Shown here piece by piece: positions 54,047 through 64,000 of a stretch of DNA of 64,000 bases. The stretch is from NCBI GenBank assembly GCA_021733665.1, contig JAHREI010000004.1, positions 124,001-188,000 of the forward strand. The letters are read 5' to 3'. Positions within the stretch are counted from its first letter, which is position 1; each line of letters opens with the position of its first letter. Source of the DNA: Bacillus subtilis (GTDB lineage: Bacteria > Pseudomonadota > Alphaproteobacteria > Rhizobiales > Rhizobiaceae). Position numbers and translations under genes: made by a program. The notes under the pieces are model-generated. The model was given only the letters and a program-made list of their open reading frames with translations. It was not told the DNA's origin and ran no database searches.

Positions 54047-55851
54047 TCGGGAAAAAAGGCTGGTTCCGGCGTCAAAAGATTTCAACTGATGCAGCTCCCG
54101 TTCTGGGGCAGGCACCTGAATTTGATAATGCCGCGCTTGAGGACGAGCGCGGTATTGCTACTTCTCCGCTGAATGACAGTGTTGCTTTTTCGGGCAACCG
54201 CAAAAAGCATGGTAGCCGTGCCCGTAACCGCTTGTATATTGCGATTACCTGTTTTGTCAGTATTTATGCTGTTATCGGCGGACGCCTTGTTTATTACGGT
54301 ATGCAAGGTGATGAGAATGAAGGCTATCGCGCCGGTGCGGCCAGCACCCTTGCAGCACGGCCGGACATTCTTGACCGCAATGGTGAAGTGCTGGCGACTG
54401 ATATCAAAACAGCTTCGCTTTATGCGGAACCAAAAAAGATTGCCGATCCGGACGAGACACTGGAGTTGCTGGCAACCGTCTTGCCTAATCTTGACTGGGA
54501 AAGCACCTATCGTCGTCTGAAAAGCGGTGCGGGTTTCGTCTGGATTCAGCGCGGTCTGACACCGCGTCAGCAGAGTCAGATTATGGCATTGGGTGTGCCG
54601 GGTATCGGTTTCCGCACTGAGAAATCCCGTTTCTATCCGGGCGGTCCGACCGCTTCCCATATTCTCGGACTGGTGAATATCGACAATCAGGGCATTGCCG
54701 GTATGGAGAAATATATCGACAGTCAGGGGTTGAGCGATCTGCGTATGGCTGGTCTTGCTCAGCCGGATAATCTGGAACCATTCCGCCTGTCGATCGATCT
54801 GCGCGTACAGCATATTATGCGCGACGAGCTGGTGCGCGCTGTCGAGAAATATCGTGCGATTGCTGCCGGTGCCGTGGTGCTGAATGCCAAGACCGGTGAA
54901 GTCGTTGCTATGGCTTCGGTTCCGGATTTTGATCCGAATAACCCGTTCAATGCATTGGAAAAAGACCGTCTGAACCGTATGTCTGCCGGTACTTATGAAA
55001 TGGGTTCGACGATTAAAAGCTTTACCACAGCCATGGCGCTGGATTCAGGTAAGTTCAATCTGGAAAGTAAATTTGACGCGACCCGTCCGATTACGATCGG
55101 TCGTCAGACGATTCGCGACTTCCATGGTAAAGCCCGTTGGCTGACACTGGCCGAAGTGTTCATTTTCTCATCGAATATCGGTTCCGGTAAGGAAGTTGAT
55201 GCGATTGGGATTGAAGGCCATCGTGAATTCCTGAAACGTGTCGGTTTGCTGGATCGTATGCAGACAGAACTGCCGGAAGTGGCGCGTCCTGTAGAGCCGC
55301 GCGTCTGGAAGAAAGTACACTCCATCACGATTTCCTATGGTCACGGTATGATGACCACACCATTGCAGACAGCCGTTGCTGCTGCTGCGCTGGTGAATGG
55401 CGGCAAACTTATTCCGCCGACATTCCTGCCGCGCACGCAGGACGAAGCGAATGCTGTTGCCACACAGGTGCTGAAGCCTAAAACCAGCGATGACATGCGT
55501 TATCTTTATCGTCTCAATTCCGAGATCGGCTCAGGTCGTCGCGCTGAGGTGAAGGGCTATCGTGTTGGCGGTAAGACCGGTACAGCGGAAAAAGTTATCA
55601 ACGGCCGTTATTCGAAAGACGTACGCTTTAACGCATTCCTTGCGGCTTTCCCTATGGATGACCCGACTTATGTCGTTTTGACCATTATTGATGAGCCAAA
55701 ACCGGAAGAAGGTAAACTTTCTGCGACCGCCGGACTCAATGCTGCCCCAATGGTTGCAAATATCATACGCCGGTCAGCATCTTTCTTGGGTGTGTCGCCT
55801 GACTTTGCGCAGGACAATGCGCCAATTCTGGCCGCGTATGAAAATGACTGA
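54043..55851 (+). CDS. ftsI: Septal peptidoglycan transpeptidase FtsI (PBP3)
   Basis: Class B penicillin-binding protein of 602 residues that crosslinks septal peptidoglycan. A cytoplasmic N-terminal segment (about 1-60) precedes one membrane helix (about residues 65-86), the dimerisation domain (RPDILDRNGEVLATDI at about 106) and the transpeptidase domain. The active-site serine is in GSTIKSFT (S-x-x-K), with SSN in IFSSNIGSGK and KTGTAEK further on. Overlaps ftsL by four bases (ATGA). It is followed by 87 non-coding bases and murE. Confidence 0.97.
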   Translation: MIGKKGWFRRQKISTDAAPVLGQAPEFDNAALEDERGIATSPLNDSVAFSGNRKKHGSRARNRLYIAITCFVSIYAVIGGRLVYYGMQGDENEGYRAGAASTLAARPDILDRNGEVLATDIKTASLYAEPKKIADPDETLELLATVLPNLDWESTYRRLKSGAGFVWIQRGLTPRQQSQIMALGVPGIGFRTEKSRFYPGGPTASHILGLVNIDNQGIAGMEKYIDSQGLSDLRMAGLAQPDNLEPFRLSIDLRVQHIMRDELVRAVEKYRAIAAGAVVLNAKTGEVVAMASVPDFDPNNPFNALEKDRLNRMSAGTYEMGSTIKSFTTAMALDSGKFNLESKFDATRPITIGRQTIRDFHGKARWLTLAEVFIFSSNIGSGKEVDAIGIEGHREFLKRVGLLDRMQTELPEVARPVEPRVWKKVHSITISYGHGMMTTPLQTAVAAAALVNGGKLIPPTFLPRTQDEANAVATQVLKPKTSDDMRYLYRLNSEIGSGRRAEVKGYRVGGKTGTAEKVINGRYSKDVRFNAFLAAFPMDDPTYVVLTIIDEPKPEEGKLSATAGLNAAPMVANIIRRSASFLGVSPDFAQDNAPILAAYEND

Positions 55852-55938
55852 TCTGAAACGGGTGTTGTCCTGATGCTATTGTCCTTAAAAAGGAAATAGA
55901 TCAGGCAGAGTGAATGCAAAAATCGGGAACTGAATGGC

Positions 55939-57393
55939 ATGAAACTTCAAAGTATCGCAGCCTATGTAAATGATATGGCAGACTCAGTTGCACAGACTGA
56001 GATATCCGGATTGAGTTCCGACTCCCGTACCGTTCAGCAGGGTACTTTGTTCGCTGCACTCAAAGGCGTAAAAAATGACGGATCGGCCTATGCGGCAGAT
56101 GCGGTCAAACGCGGTGCAGTTGCCATTCTCGCTGATGAAGATATGGACGCCAGTGGTATTTCCGTTCCAGTTCTGCGCAGTAAAGACCCGCGCCATGCGC
56201 TGGCAATGGCCGCAGCCGTTTTCTATGGCAAGCAGCCGCAGATTGTGACGGCAGTTACCGGCACCAGCGGCAAAACCTCTGTCGCTTCTTTCACCCAGCA
56301 AATCTGGGCCTATGCAGGTTTTGCTGCGGCAAGTATCGGCACGACCGGTGTTTTCTCACCGACACGCAATGAATATGGTTCGCTGACCACGCCGGATCCT
56401 GTGGAATTGCAGAAAGTTCTGGCCGAGCTGAGTGATGAAGGCGTTACCCATGCCTGTATGGAAGCCTCGTCACATGGTCTGGATCAGTGCCGCTTGGATG
56501 GTGTGAAGCTGACAGCTGCCGCTTTTACCAATCTTGGCCGTGATCATATGGATTATCACCCGACGGTTGAAGATTACCTCAACGCTAAAATGCGTCTGTT
56601 TGATACGCTGCTGCCGAAAGGTGCTCCGGCGATCATTTTCGCCGATGATGTGTATTCTGCTCAAGCTATTGAAGCGGCGACTGCAGCCGGTTGTGCTGTC
56701 AAAACTGTTGGCCGTAAAGGCGATTTCATTACGCTGAAGCGCGTTGAACATGAGCGTCACCGCCAGCATATTGAACTGAAACATGACGGCAAAATTTATG
56801 AAATTACTCTGCCGCTGGCTGGTGATTTTCAGGTTGCCAATGCACTCGTAGCTGCCGGTCTGGCGCTGGTTTCCGGTGTGCCTGCGGATGCTGCTTTTCG
56901 TGCCTTGGAGCGCCTGAAAGGTGCGCCGGGTCGTCTGGATCTGGTGGGGTCAACGGAAGAGGGTGTGCCGGTTTATGTGGACTATGCCCATAAGCCTGAT
57001 GCGCTGGAAAATGTGCTGACCTCGGTTCGTCCGTTCACCACCGGTCGTGTGATCGTGGTATTTGGCTGCGGTGGTGACCGTGATAAGGGCAAACGCCCGA
57101 TCATGGGTGAAATTGCAACCCGTCTGGCCGATGTGGTGATTGTTACTGATGATAATCCACGCTCAGAAGTACCGGCTACTATTCGCTCAGAAATTCTGGC
57201 TGCGGCACCGGATGCACTGGAAATCGGTGATCGCCATGAAGCTATCCGCCATGCTGTGCTGCTCGCACAGGCAGGCGATACAGTTATTATTGCGGGCAAG
57301 GGACATGAAGAAGGGCAGACCATCAATGATGTGACATTGCCGTTCTCCGATCATGCTGAAGTTGCCCGTTCGCTTGAGGCGCGTTTTAAATGA
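55939..57393 (+). CDS. murE: UDP-MurNAc-tripeptide synthetase MurE (meso-DAP adding)
   Basis: Cytoplasmic ATP-dependent ligase that adds meso-diaminopimelate to UDP-MurNAc-L-Ala-D-Glu. The 484-residue protein has [17 protein letters not shown] near the N-terminus, the P-loop [15 protein letters not shown] near residue 108, the STTNDP-like [10 protein letters not shown] region, and DNPR in [14 protein letters not shown], the motif that reads the DAP substrate. It overlaps murF by four bases. An ATG at 55939 is preceded by a modest ribosome-binding site. Confidence 0.97.
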   Translation: MKLQSIAAYVNDMADSVAQTEISGLSSDSRTVQQGTLFAALKGVKNDGSAYAADAVKRGAVAILADEDMDASGISVPVLRSKDPRHALAMAAAVFYGKQPQIVTAVTGTSGKTSVASFTQQIWAYAGFAAASIGTTGVFSPTRNEYGSLTTPDPVELQKVLAELSDEGVTHACMEASSHGLDQCRLDGVKLTAAAFTNLGRDHMDYHPTVEDYLNAKMRLFDTLLPKGAPAIIFADDVYSAQAIEAATAAGCAVKTVGRKGDFITLKRVEHERHRQHIELKHDGKIYEITLPLAGDFQVANALVAAGLALVSGVPADAAFRALERLKGAPGRLDLVGSTEEGVPVYVDYAHKPDALENVLTSVRPFTTGRVIVVFGCGGDRDKGKRPIMGEIATRLADVVIVTDDNPRSEVPATIRSEILAAAPDALEIGDRHEAIRHAVLLAQAGDTVIIAGKGHEEGQTINDVTLPFSDHAEVARSLEARFK

Positions 57394-58829
57394 GTGAAAT
57401 TCTTTGGAAATCGACAGACATGGTAAAAGCGATGGAAGGGCGGCCTGTTGGCCAGCTTCCTGAGGGCATTACCGGTATTTCAATCGATTCCCGTACATTG
57501 CGTAAGGGCGAAGCCTTTTTCGCGATTAAAGGCGATGTTTTTGACGGCCATGATTTTGCAACCGCTGCTATGGCTGCCGGTGCAGGTTTGCTGGTTGTGA
57601 CCGAAGCGCGTTTGCCGGCACTTGGCAAAATGCAAGTGCCGATGATTGTGGTGGATGATGTGCTGGCTGCACTGACCCGTCTTGGCCTCGCGTCGCGTGC
57701 ACGCTCCAAAGCACAAATCATTGCCGTAACCGGTTCGGTGGGAAAAACCACCACCAAAGAAGCCCTGCGCCATGTGCTCTCAAGTTGTGGTAAGGTTCAT
57801 GCCTCCGCTGCGTCTTTCAATAATCACTGGGGTGTACCGCTGACATTGGCACGGATGCCGGAAGATGCCGATTATGGTGTCTTTGAAATCGGTATGAACC
57901 ATCATGATGAAATTCGCCCGCTGGTGAAAATGGTGCAACCGCATGTGGCTGCAATCACTCTGATTGCTCCGGCGCATCTGGGACATTTCGCTAATCTTGA
58001 AGAAATTGCGGTTGCCAAAGCCGAAATTTTTGAAGGTGTTTTGCCCGGCGGTTACGCTCTTCTCAACCGCGATGATAAGCGTTTCAAGCAGCTTGAAGCA
58101 CTGGCAACCGCTGCCGGTGTCGAGCATATTGCCACTTTCGGCGAAAATGCCCGTTCGACCTATAAGCTTCGTGATCTGGTGATGAAGACTGATTGCTCCT
58201 GCATCACGGTATCCATTGCCGGACAGGAAGCAGCGGTGAAAATCGGCGCGCCGGGACGTCATATCGTTCAGAATATGCTGGCGGTTCTTGGTGCTGCGCA
58301 TCTGGTTGGCGCAGACATGACGCAGGTTGTGCTGGCGCTTGGTACATTGCAGGCAGAGGCTGGTCGCGGTGCGCAATATCGTTTGCGACATGGCGATGGC
58401 ACCTTCACGCTGATCGACGAAAGCTACAATGCCAATCCGACATCTATGCGTGCAGCGCTTTCCCTTCTGGAAGCAACGGAACCGCAGCATGAAGGTGAAG
58501 AGGCCGGACGCCGTATTGCTGTTCTCGGAGATATGCTTGAGCTTGGCAAACAGTCTTCCAAATTGCATGGCGATCTGGCGCGGCCGATTGTCGATGCAAA
58601 AGTGAATATGCTGTTTATCGGCGGCGCACATATGAGTGCCCTGAAATCCGCAATGCCGGCAGAAATTCATGTTGAGTATCGGGAACATGTTGACGAACTG
58701 CTGCCACTTGTAGTCAAAGCAGTGCGTCCCGGAGATGTTGTGATGATTAAATCGTCAAAGTCGATCGGCTTTGTGAAAATCGTCAATGCATTATTGAAAA
58801 AATATGCTGTCTCTGAGGCTGCAGAATAG
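57390..58829 (+). CDS. murF: UDP-MurNAc-pentapeptide synthetase MurF
   Basis: Adds D-Ala-D-Ala to the UDP-MurNAc tripeptide. The 479-residue protein has the [26 protein letters not shown] domain, P-loop [15 protein letters not shown] near residue 115, the [14 protein letters not shown] segment typical of MurF, and [17 protein letters not shown] near residue 345. Start overlaps the murE stop by four bases (ATGA). The gene ends 146 bases before mraY, a gap carrying a perfect palindrome. Confidence 0.97.
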   Translation: MSEILWKSTDMVKAMEGRPVGQLPEGITGISIDSRTLRKGEAFFAIKGDVFDGHDFATAAMAAGAGLLVVTEARLPALGKMQVPMIVVDDVLAALTRLGLASRARSKAQIIAVTGSVGKTTTKEALRHVLSSCGKVHASAASFNNHWGVPLTLARMPEDADYGVFEIGMNHHDEIRPLVKMVQPHVAAITLIAPAHLGHFANLEEIAVAKAEIFEGVLPGGYALLNRDDKRFKQLEALATAAGVEHIATFGENARSTYKLRDLVMKTDCSCITVSIAGQEAAVKIGAPGRHIVQNMLAVLGAAHLVGADMTQVVLALGTLQAEAGRGAQYRLRHGDGTFTLIDESYNANPTSMRAALSLLEATEPQHEGEEAGRRIAVLGDMLELGKQSSKLHGDLARPIVDAKVNMLFIGGAHMSALKSAMPAEIHVEYREHVDELLPLVVKAVRPGDVVMIKSSKSIGFVKIVNALLKKYAVSEAAE

Positions 58830-58910
58830 TTTATAGCGGCTTTGTAATTTTCTTGCGAAATCGCTTGTCATCTACAGTCCTTGCGACTGCTTAAGAATAA
58901 CAGGAACTAA

Positions 58911-58938
58911 ACATTGTATTTTCTAATAAATACAATGT
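58911..58938. promoter_or_regulatory. Perfect palindrome between murF and mraY
   Basis: ACATTGTATTT-N6-AAATACAATGT, 11-base perfect arms, ending 37 bases before the mraY ATG. It is AT-rich with no terminal T-run, so it could be an operator or an mRNA hairpin. Confidence 0.65.
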
Positions 58939-58975
58939 GTTAAAGTGCCGATACCGACCGAAGGGCATTCACCCG

Positions 58976-60058
58976 ATGCTGATGTTATTAGCCTCTGTTG
59001 CGGATCATTTGTCGTTTTTCAACGTCTTCCGCTATATTACTTTCCGCACCGGTGGCGCGCTGATTACATCAGCAATGCTGGTCTTCCTGCTTGGACCAAG
59101 CATCATCAACAGTTTGCGCGTGCGTCAGGGACGTGGTCAACCGATCCGTGCTGACGGCCCGCAGACTCACTTCAAAAAAGCCGGTACCCCGACCATGGGC
59201 GGGTTGATGATCCTGTTTGGTGTGCTGGCTTCGGTCATGCTTTGGGGTAACCTTAAGAGCGTTTATGTCTGGGTTGTGTTGCTGGTAACAATCAGCTTCG
59301 GTGCCATCGGTTTCTACGATGACTATCTGAAGGTTACAAAACAGTCGGATAAAGGTTTTTCCGGTAAAGCCCGTCTCGGTCTTGAGTTTATTATCGCGGC
59401 AATTGCGGCCTATGTCATTATGCGCACCGGTCAGGAACCGTTTTCGTCTTCGCTGACATTCCCGTTTATTAAGGGTATGTTGCTGGATCTGAGCTGGTTC
59501 TTCATTCCGTTTGCTGCTTTTGTGATGGTCGGTTCCGGTAATGCGGTTAACTTTACCGATGGTCTCGACGGTCTGGCGATTGTGCCGGTGATGGTTGCCG
59601 CAGCTTCTTTCGGATTTATCGCCTATCTGTCGGGTAACGCGATTTTTGCTGATTACCTGCAAATCCATTTTGTACCGGGTACCGGTGAACTGGCGGTTAT
59701 TCTTGGCGCCGTGATTGGTGCCGGTCTTGGCTTCCTTTGGTTTAACGCTCCGCCAGCCGCGATCTTTATGGGGGACACCGGCTCGCTCGCGCTGGGCGGC
59801 ATGCTGGGTGCAGTTGCGGTTGCAACCAAACACGAAATCGTATTGGCAATCATCGGCGGTCTGTTTGTGATGGAAGCGCTGTCGGTGATTATTCAGGTTG
59901 GCTGGTTCAAGCTGACCGGCAAGCGCGTGTTCCTGATGGCGCCGATCCATCACCATTTTGAGAAAAAAGGCTGGACGGAAAGCCAGGTGGTTATCCGCTT
60001 CTGGATCATTGCGATTATTCTGGCGATGATTGGTCTTTCAACGCTGAAACTGCGTTAA
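58976..60058 (+). CDS. mraY: Phospho-MurNAc-pentapeptide translocase MraY
   Basis: Integral membrane enzyme that links phospho-MurNAc-pentapeptide to undecaprenyl phosphate, giving lipid I. The 360-residue protein has ten helices. Catalytic and Mg-binding residues lie in FYDDYLKV near residue 114, [11 protein letters not shown] near residue 193 and [12 protein letters not shown] near residue 322. The [14 protein letters not shown] motif is intact. The ATG at 58976 is chosen because it gives the family N-terminus [11 protein letters not shown]; the longer frame adds 13 residues and would run through part of the upstream palindrome. Confidence 0.97.
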   Translation: MLMLLASVADHLSFFNVFRYITFRTGGALITSAMLVFLLGPSIINSLRVRQGRGQPIRADGPQTHFKKAGTPTMGGLMILFGVLASVMLWGNLKSVYVWVVLLVTISFGAIGFYDDYLKVTKQSDKGFSGKARLGLEFIIAAIAAYVIMRTGQEPFSSSLTFPFIKGMLLDLSWFFIPFAAFVMVGSGNAVNFTDGLDGLAIVPVMVAAASFGFIAYLSGNAIFADYLQIHFVPGTGELAVILGAVIGAGLGFLWFNAPPAAIFMGDTGSLALGGMLGAVAVATKHEIVLAIIGGLFVMEALSVIIQVGWFKLTGKRVFLMAPIHHHFEKKGWTESQVVIRFWIIAIILAMIGLSTLKLR

Positions 60059-60072
60059 AACTGAAAACAGAT

Positions 60073-60097
60073 GAGCTGCCTGTTAAACAGGCAGCTT
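60073..60097 (+). other. Hairpin 1 between mraY and murD
   Basis: GCTGCCTG-TTAAA-CAGGCAGC, perfect eight-base stem just after the mraY stop. No T-run follows, so read-through into murD is likely. Confidence 0.6.
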
Positions 60098-60113
60098 CAT
60101 TGTTTATAAAGGT

Positions 60114-60132
60114 GCCGGAGCGATAATCCGGC
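60114..60132 (+). other. Hairpin 2 between mraY and murD
   Basis: GCCGGA-GCGATAA-TCCGGC stem followed seven bases later by TTTTT. It may be a weak intercistronic terminator or a processing structure. Confidence 0.45.
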
Positions 60133-60184
60133 GAATATGTTTTTACAATATTGACTGAACGCATTGTCGACTGGCGGCCTGATC

Positions 60185-61594
60185 ATGATCCCAACCCTGA
60201 CCCTGAAAGATAAAACTGTTGCACTGTTTGGCCTTGGCGGCTCCGGTATTGCAACAGCGAAAGCCATGCTTGCCGGTGGCGTGAAGGTTGTGGCATGGGA
60301 TGATAATCCGGACAGTGTTGCTCGTGCGAACGATGAGGGCATTACCACGCAGGATTTGCGTGATGCTGATTGGTCTGCTTTCAGTGCTTTTGTGCTTTCT
60401 CCCGGTGTGCCGCTGACCCATCCGCAGCCGCATTGGAGCGCCGAATTGGCGCATCAGGCTCAGGTGCCGGTTATCGGTGATGTTGAGCTGTTCTGCCGTG
60501 AGCGTAATGCTGCGCTGGTTGCAGGCGATGATGTGCCATTTGTTGCCATTACTGGCACCAATGGCAAATCTACAACGACTGCTCTGATCGCGCATATTAT
60601 TAAAGCGGCAGGGCGCGATATGCAGCTTGGCGGTAATATCGGCACAGCCGTGTTGTCGCTTGAAGCACCGGTTGATGGCCGCAACTATGTGGTCGAATGT
60701 TCTTCCTATCAGATTGATCTGGCACCATCACTAAATCCTGCCGCAGGTATTCTGCTCAACCTGACACCAGATCATCTGGATCGCCATGGCACAATGGAAA
60801 ACTACGCCGCGATTAAAGAACGTCTGGTTGCCGGCAGTGATACTGCCATCGTGGCGGTGGATGATGATTATTGCATTGCTATTGCAGACCGCCTTAAAAA
60901 ATCCGGTAAGAAGCTGATCCGTTTCTCAAAAGATCAGGTGCTGGCAGAGGGCTTCTATGCACAGGGTGCGGATATTTATCGTGCCGGTAATGGCAAGACT
61001 GAACTTCTGTTGTCACTGGACGGGATCGGTTCGCTGCGCGGTGCGCATAATGCGCAAAATGCTTTGGCTGCACTTATCGCCTGTCTGACCGTTGGCTTGT
61101 CGCTGGAAGATATCCGCGCAGGCCTGCGCAGCTTCCCCGGCCTTGCGCATCGTATGGAGCAGGTAGGGCATCAGGGCAAAACCCTGTTTATCAATGACTC
61201 GAAAGCGACCAATGCGGAAGCAACGGCGCCGGCCTTGTCATCCTTTCCGAAGCTTTACTGGATTGCTGGTGGCCTGCCGAAAAGCGGTGGTATTGATAGT
61301 CTGCGTGATTTTTTCCCGCGTATTACCAAAGCCTATCTGATCGGTGAGGCGGCAGCGCAGTTTGCTGCAACCCTCGGCAATGATGTGCCGTTCGAAATCA
61401 GCCACACGCTGGATGCTGCCATTGAACATGCAGCACAGGATGCAGCTCTGGATACAGCAGATGAGCCGGTGGTGTTGCTGTCTCCGGCTTGTGCCAGCTT
61501 TGACCAGTTTCCGAATTTTGAAAAGCGCGGCGCGGCATTTCGCGATAAGGTGATGACGTTGCAGGGATTTGCACCAATAGGGAGAGCCGACTGA
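60185..61594 (+). CDS. murD: UDP-MurNAc-L-alanine:D-glutamate ligase MurD
   Basis: Adds D-glutamate to UDP-MurNAc-L-Ala. The 469-residue protein has a Rossmann-like N-terminus ([18 protein letters not shown]), the P-loop [14 protein letters not shown] near residue 125, [27 protein letters not shown] and a C-terminal [21 protein letters not shown] signature. I begin at [10 protein letters not shown], which matches relatives; a frame seven codons longer has no extra support. Overlaps ftsW by one base (TGATG). Confidence 0.96.
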   Translation: MIPTLTLKDKTVALFGLGGSGIATAKAMLAGGVKVVAWDDNPDSVARANDEGITTQDLRDADWSAFSAFVLSPGVPLTHPQPHWSAELAHQAQVPVIGDVELFCRERNAALVAGDDVPFVAITGTNGKSTTTALIAHIIKAAGRDMQLGGNIGTAVLSLEAPVDGRNYVVECSSYQIDLAPSLNPAAGILLNLTPDHLDRHGTMENYAAIKERLVAGSDTAIVAVDDDYCIAIADRLKKSGKKLIRFSKDQVLAEGFYAQGADIYRAGNGKTELLLSLDGIGSLRGAHNAQNALAALIACLTVGLSLEDIRAGLRSFPGLAHRMEQVGHQGKTLFINDSKATNAEATAPALSSFPKLYWIAGGLPKSGGIDSLRDFFPRITKAYLIGEAAAQFAATLGNDVPFEISHTLDAAIEHAAQDAALDTADEPVVLLSPACASFDQFPNFEKRGAAFRDKVMTLQGFAPIGRAD

Positions 61595-62745
61595 TGGTTA
61601 GCCGCGTAGACAGAGGCCCTGTCGCCAATTGGTGGTGGACGATTGACCGTTACTTCCTTGCTGCTTGTCTGGCGCTGATGGGGCTCGGCATCTTGCTGTC
61701 CTATGCGGCAAGCCCTGCGGTGGCGGAGCGTATTGGTCTCGACAGCTTTCACTTTGTGGAACGTCAGATATTCTTCATGATCCCTGCGCTGATCGCGATG
61801 ATCGGGACCTCTTTTTTGACACCGCGTCTGGTTCGTCGTGCGGCGCTGATCCTGCTGGGCGTTTCACTCTTGTTGATGGTGGCTGCGCTTTTCTTTGGTA
61901 TCGAAGTGAAAGGTGCACGGCGCTGGGTGTCGCTAGCTGGGATTTCGATTCAGCCATCAGAATTCATGAAGCCTGCCTTTATCGTGATTTGTGCATGGTT
62001 GTTCTCTGAGCGTGAGCGTAACGGGGACATTCCGGGGCACACATTGGCAACGCTGTTGTTCTTTGTGGCGGCCGGATTGCTGATGGCGCAGCCGGATTTT
62101 GGTCAGACAATGCTGACAGCGGGTAGCTGGGGCGCAATGTTCTTTATCGCCGGTATGTCATGGATGCTGATCATTGTTTTTGGTGGCGGCGGAATTGTTC
62201 TGGGGCTGGGTGCTTATACGCTTCTTCCTCACGTGGCAGGCCGTATCGATCGATTTATGACTGGTGAAGGTGACACGTTTCAGGTTGATACTGGTCGCGA
62301 AGCTATTATTCGTGGTGGCTGGTTCGGGCAGGGACCGGGTGAAGGTACGATCAAACGCATTATTCCTGATAGTCATACGGACTTTATTTTCTCTGTAGCA
62401 GCAGAAGAATACGGCATTATTCTCTGTATTTTGATTATGATGTTGTTTGCCTTTATCGTTATTCGCGGATTGATCGTGGCTATGCGTGCGCGTGATGCTT
62501 TCTCGCGATTGGCGATTTCGGGCATTGTTATTCTGTTTGGTTTTCAGTCGATCATCAATATGGCGGTGAACCTGCACCTGATGCCTGCTAAGGGAATGAC
62601 ATTGCCGTTTATCTCTTATGGTGGTTCGTCTTTGGTCGCAGTTGCCATTACAATGGGCTTTTTGCTGGCATTGACGCGGAAAAACCCGGAACGCCGGATG
62701 TCTGCCTCGTTGAAAGGCGCAGGCGAGCGTATTCCTGCGCTTTAA
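61594..62745 (+). CDS. ftsW: Septal SEDS glycosyltransferase FtsW
   Basis: Polytopic membrane enzyme of 383 residues in the SEDS family, which polymerises septal lipid II together with FtsI. About ten helices are visible. Signature segments are GARRWVSLAGISIQPSEFMKPAF, the large periplasmic loop with GWFGQGPGEGTIKRIIPDSHTDFIFSVAAEE (including the conserved catalytic aspartate region) and INMAVNLHLMPAKGMTLPFISYGGSS. Its one-base overlap with murD implies translational coupling. Confidence 0.95.
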   Translation: MVSRVDRGPVANWWWTIDRYFLAACLALMGLGILLSYAASPAVAERIGLDSFHFVERQIFFMIPALIAMIGTSFLTPRLVRRAALILLGVSLLLMVAALFFGIEVKGARRWVSLAGISIQPSEFMKPAFIVICAWLFSERERNGDIPGHTLATLLFFVAAGLLMAQPDFGQTMLTAGSWGAMFFIAGMSWMLIIVFGGGGIVLGLGAYTLLPHVAGRIDRFMTGEGDTFQVDTGREAIIRGGWFGQGPGEGTIKRIIPDSHTDFIFSVAAEEYGIILCILIMMLFAFIVIRGLIVAMRARDAFSRLAISGIVILFGFQSIINMAVNLHLMPAKGMTLPFISYGGSSLVAVAITMGFLLALTRKNPERRMSASLKGAGERIPAL

Positions 62746-62816
62746 AAATTTAATGCTGAATTGAGCAGTTCCGCCCCATGATTTCGGAACTGCGTGTTTA
62801 AAAAAATACAGAACGG

Positions 62817-63950
62817 ATGATGATGACAAAAGGTGTTATCGTTTTGGCAGCAGGCGGTACCGGCGGACATTTGTTTCCTGCCGAAGCGCTGGCGCATGAA
62901 CTGACAAAAGACGGCTATGATGTGCATCTGGTAACCGACAAACGTGCGCAGCGCTTTGTGTCCGGTTTTGACGATCATCATGTGCATGTGGTGCGCTCTG
63001 CAACCATTGCCGGTAAAAATCCGATTGCTCTGGCGAAAACGTTCTACAGCCTGTGGCAGGGTAATCTTGATTGCCGCAAATTGTTCCGCCGCCTAAAGCC
63101 GAAACTGGTCGTCGGTTTTGGCGGCTATCCGACCTTGCCGCCGCTCTATGCAGCCTCGCGTATGGGTATTCCGACGATTATCCATGAACAGAATGCGGTG
63201 ATGGGGCGTGCCAATAAAGGTTTGTCTGCCCGCGTGACAGCGATTGCCGGTGGTTTCTTGTCTGAGGATAGTGGTGTGCATGCGGCCAAAACCGTGCAGA
63301 CCGGTAATCCGGTGCGCCCGACTGTTCTGGCTCAGACTAATGTTGCCTATAAGCCTTCTGCAGAGCCGGATGTGTTCCGTTTTCTGGTGTTTGGCGGCAG
63401 TCAGGGTGCGCAGTATTTTTCGACCGTAGTCCCTGCCGCTGTTGCGTTACTTGAGATTGATGAACGTGAAAGACTGTTTATTACCCAGCAGGCGCGTCCG
63501 GAAGATGAAGTGATTTGCCGTAAAGCTTATGAAAAGCTTGGCGTTAAAGCGCAGGTTGCACCTTTCTTCGGTAATCTGCCTGAAATGATGGCGCAGGCGC
63601 ATTTTGTACTGTCGCGCTCCGGTGCTTCCACGGTTTCTGAAATTGCCGCTATTGGTCGCCCGAGCTTGCTGGTGCCGTTTCCGTTTGCGCTTGATCATGA
63701 TCAGGCTGCGAATGCCGAGGCACTGGCAAAGGCTGGCGGTGGTGAAGTGATCCGTCAGTCTGAGCTGAAGCCGGAAAAACTGGCACAAATTCTGATTGCT
63801 GCGCTGAATGAGCCGCAAAGATTGGCAGATATGGCGGAACGTGCAAAAAGTTCCGGTCGTCCTGATGCAACACGGTTGCTTGCTGATCTTGTCGAGGCTA
63901 TTGCAGCGGGATTGTCTGTTTCTGATTATAAGCAAGGAAAACGCGTATGA
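62817..63950 (+). CDS. murG: UDP-GlcNAc:lipid I transferase MurG
   Basis: Peripheral membrane glycosyltransferase that completes lipid II. The 377-residue GT-B protein has the N-terminal [19 protein letters not shown] motif, [15 protein letters not shown] near residue 99, [12 protein letters not shown] near 122, and the C-terminal donor-binding [11 protein letters not shown] and [31 protein letters not shown]. Three consecutive ATGs (62817, 62820, 62823) could start it; I list the first, while the third gives the tightest family match (MTKGVIVL). The stop overlaps murC by four bases. Confidence 0.96.
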   Translation: MMMTKGVIVLAAGGTGGHLFPAEALAHELTKDGYDVHLVTDKRAQRFVSGFDDHHVHVVRSATIAGKNPIALAKTFYSLWQGNLDCRKLFRRLKPKLVVGFGGYPTLPPLYAASRMGIPTIIHEQNAVMGRANKGLSARVTAIAGGFLSEDSGVHAAKTVQTGNPVRPTVLAQTNVAYKPSAEPDVFRFLVFGGSQGAQYFSTVVPAAVALLEIDERERLFITQQARPEDEVICRKAYEKLGVKAQVAPFFGNLPEMMAQAHFVLSRSGASTVSEIAAIGRPSLLVPFPFALDHDQAANAEALAKAGGGEVIRQSELKPEKLAQILIAALNEPQRLADMAERAKSSGRPDATRLLADLVEAIAAGLSVSDYKQGKRV

Positions 63951-64000
63951 AAATGCCTCTGAATATTGGTCTGGTTCATTTTATCGGAATCGGCGGCATT
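63947..64000 (+). CDS. murC: UDP-MurNAc:L-alanine ligase MurC (5' end only)
   Basis: Start of murC, cut by the window edge after 18 codons. The visible residues [18 protein letters not shown] contain the beginning of the GIGGIGMSG nucleotide-binding motif of MurC. It overlaps the murG stop (ATGA), as in other dcw clusters. Confidence 0.88.
   Translation, partial: MKMPLNIGLVHFIGIGGI

Overview
The window is chromosomal DNA from an alphaproteobacterium of the Hyphomicrobiales, most likely a member of the Brucellaceae close to Brucella, Ochrobactrum or Pseudochrobactrum. The evidence is gene order and family identity: greA - LPS-core mannosyltransferase - lrp - trkH - trxB - vtlR, the carB/carA/yqeY/dnaG/rpoD block, an Omp25/Omp31-type porin, and a dcw (division and cell wall) cluster of rhizobial type. 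Base composition looks roughly balanced. I see no rRNA, insertion sequence, phage or CRISPR array. The species is inferred from content, not from a database search.

Layout. 1-10.4 kb: a DMT permease, greA with a terminator-like hairpin in its leader, an LPS core glycosyltransferase, Lrp, TrkH, thioredoxin reductase and the LysR regulator VtlR. VtlR is followed by a strong candidate for an AbcR-type small RNA with its own promoter and a palindromic box centred near -65. Then come an aspartate aminotransferase and a cold-shock protein. 10.7-25.1 kb: carB, a zinc metallopeptidase, carA, a YqeY protein, a Na/phosphate cotransporter with a PHO box, primase, the housekeeping sigma factor and a HlyU-like protein. 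25.1-34.9 kb: small or poorly characterised genes, tRNA-Ile(CAT), an ABC exporter, a DapA-like aldolase, an Omp25/31 porin, a YhiN-type flavoprotein and nicotinamidase.

35-45.3 kb is metabolic: glycine-betaine monooxygenase GbcA/GbcB, a lyxose/mannose-type isomerase, a lysophospholipase-like hydrolase, EttA, trans-aconitate methyltransferase, a MOSC protein, and an ArsR-methyltransferase fusion regulator next to metF. 45.3-51.6 kb holds four predicted peptidoglycan-cleaving enzymes (MltB-type, GH25, AmiD-type, SLT) with a DjlA-like protein. The RNase P RNA gene follows. 52.5-64 kb is the dcw cluster rsmH-ftsL-ftsI-murE-murF-mraY-murD-ftsW-murG-murC, running off the right edge. Many of its genes overlap by 1-4 bases, and mraZ is not at its usual place.

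The most interesting non-coding content is the VtlR/AbcR-like module, two families of dispersed palindromic repeats sitting at gene 3' ends, a PHO box, a perfect palindrome between murF and mraY, and a 28-codon membrane-peptide ORF with a perfect Shine-Dalgarno sequence. I did not find a clearly new multi-gene system.
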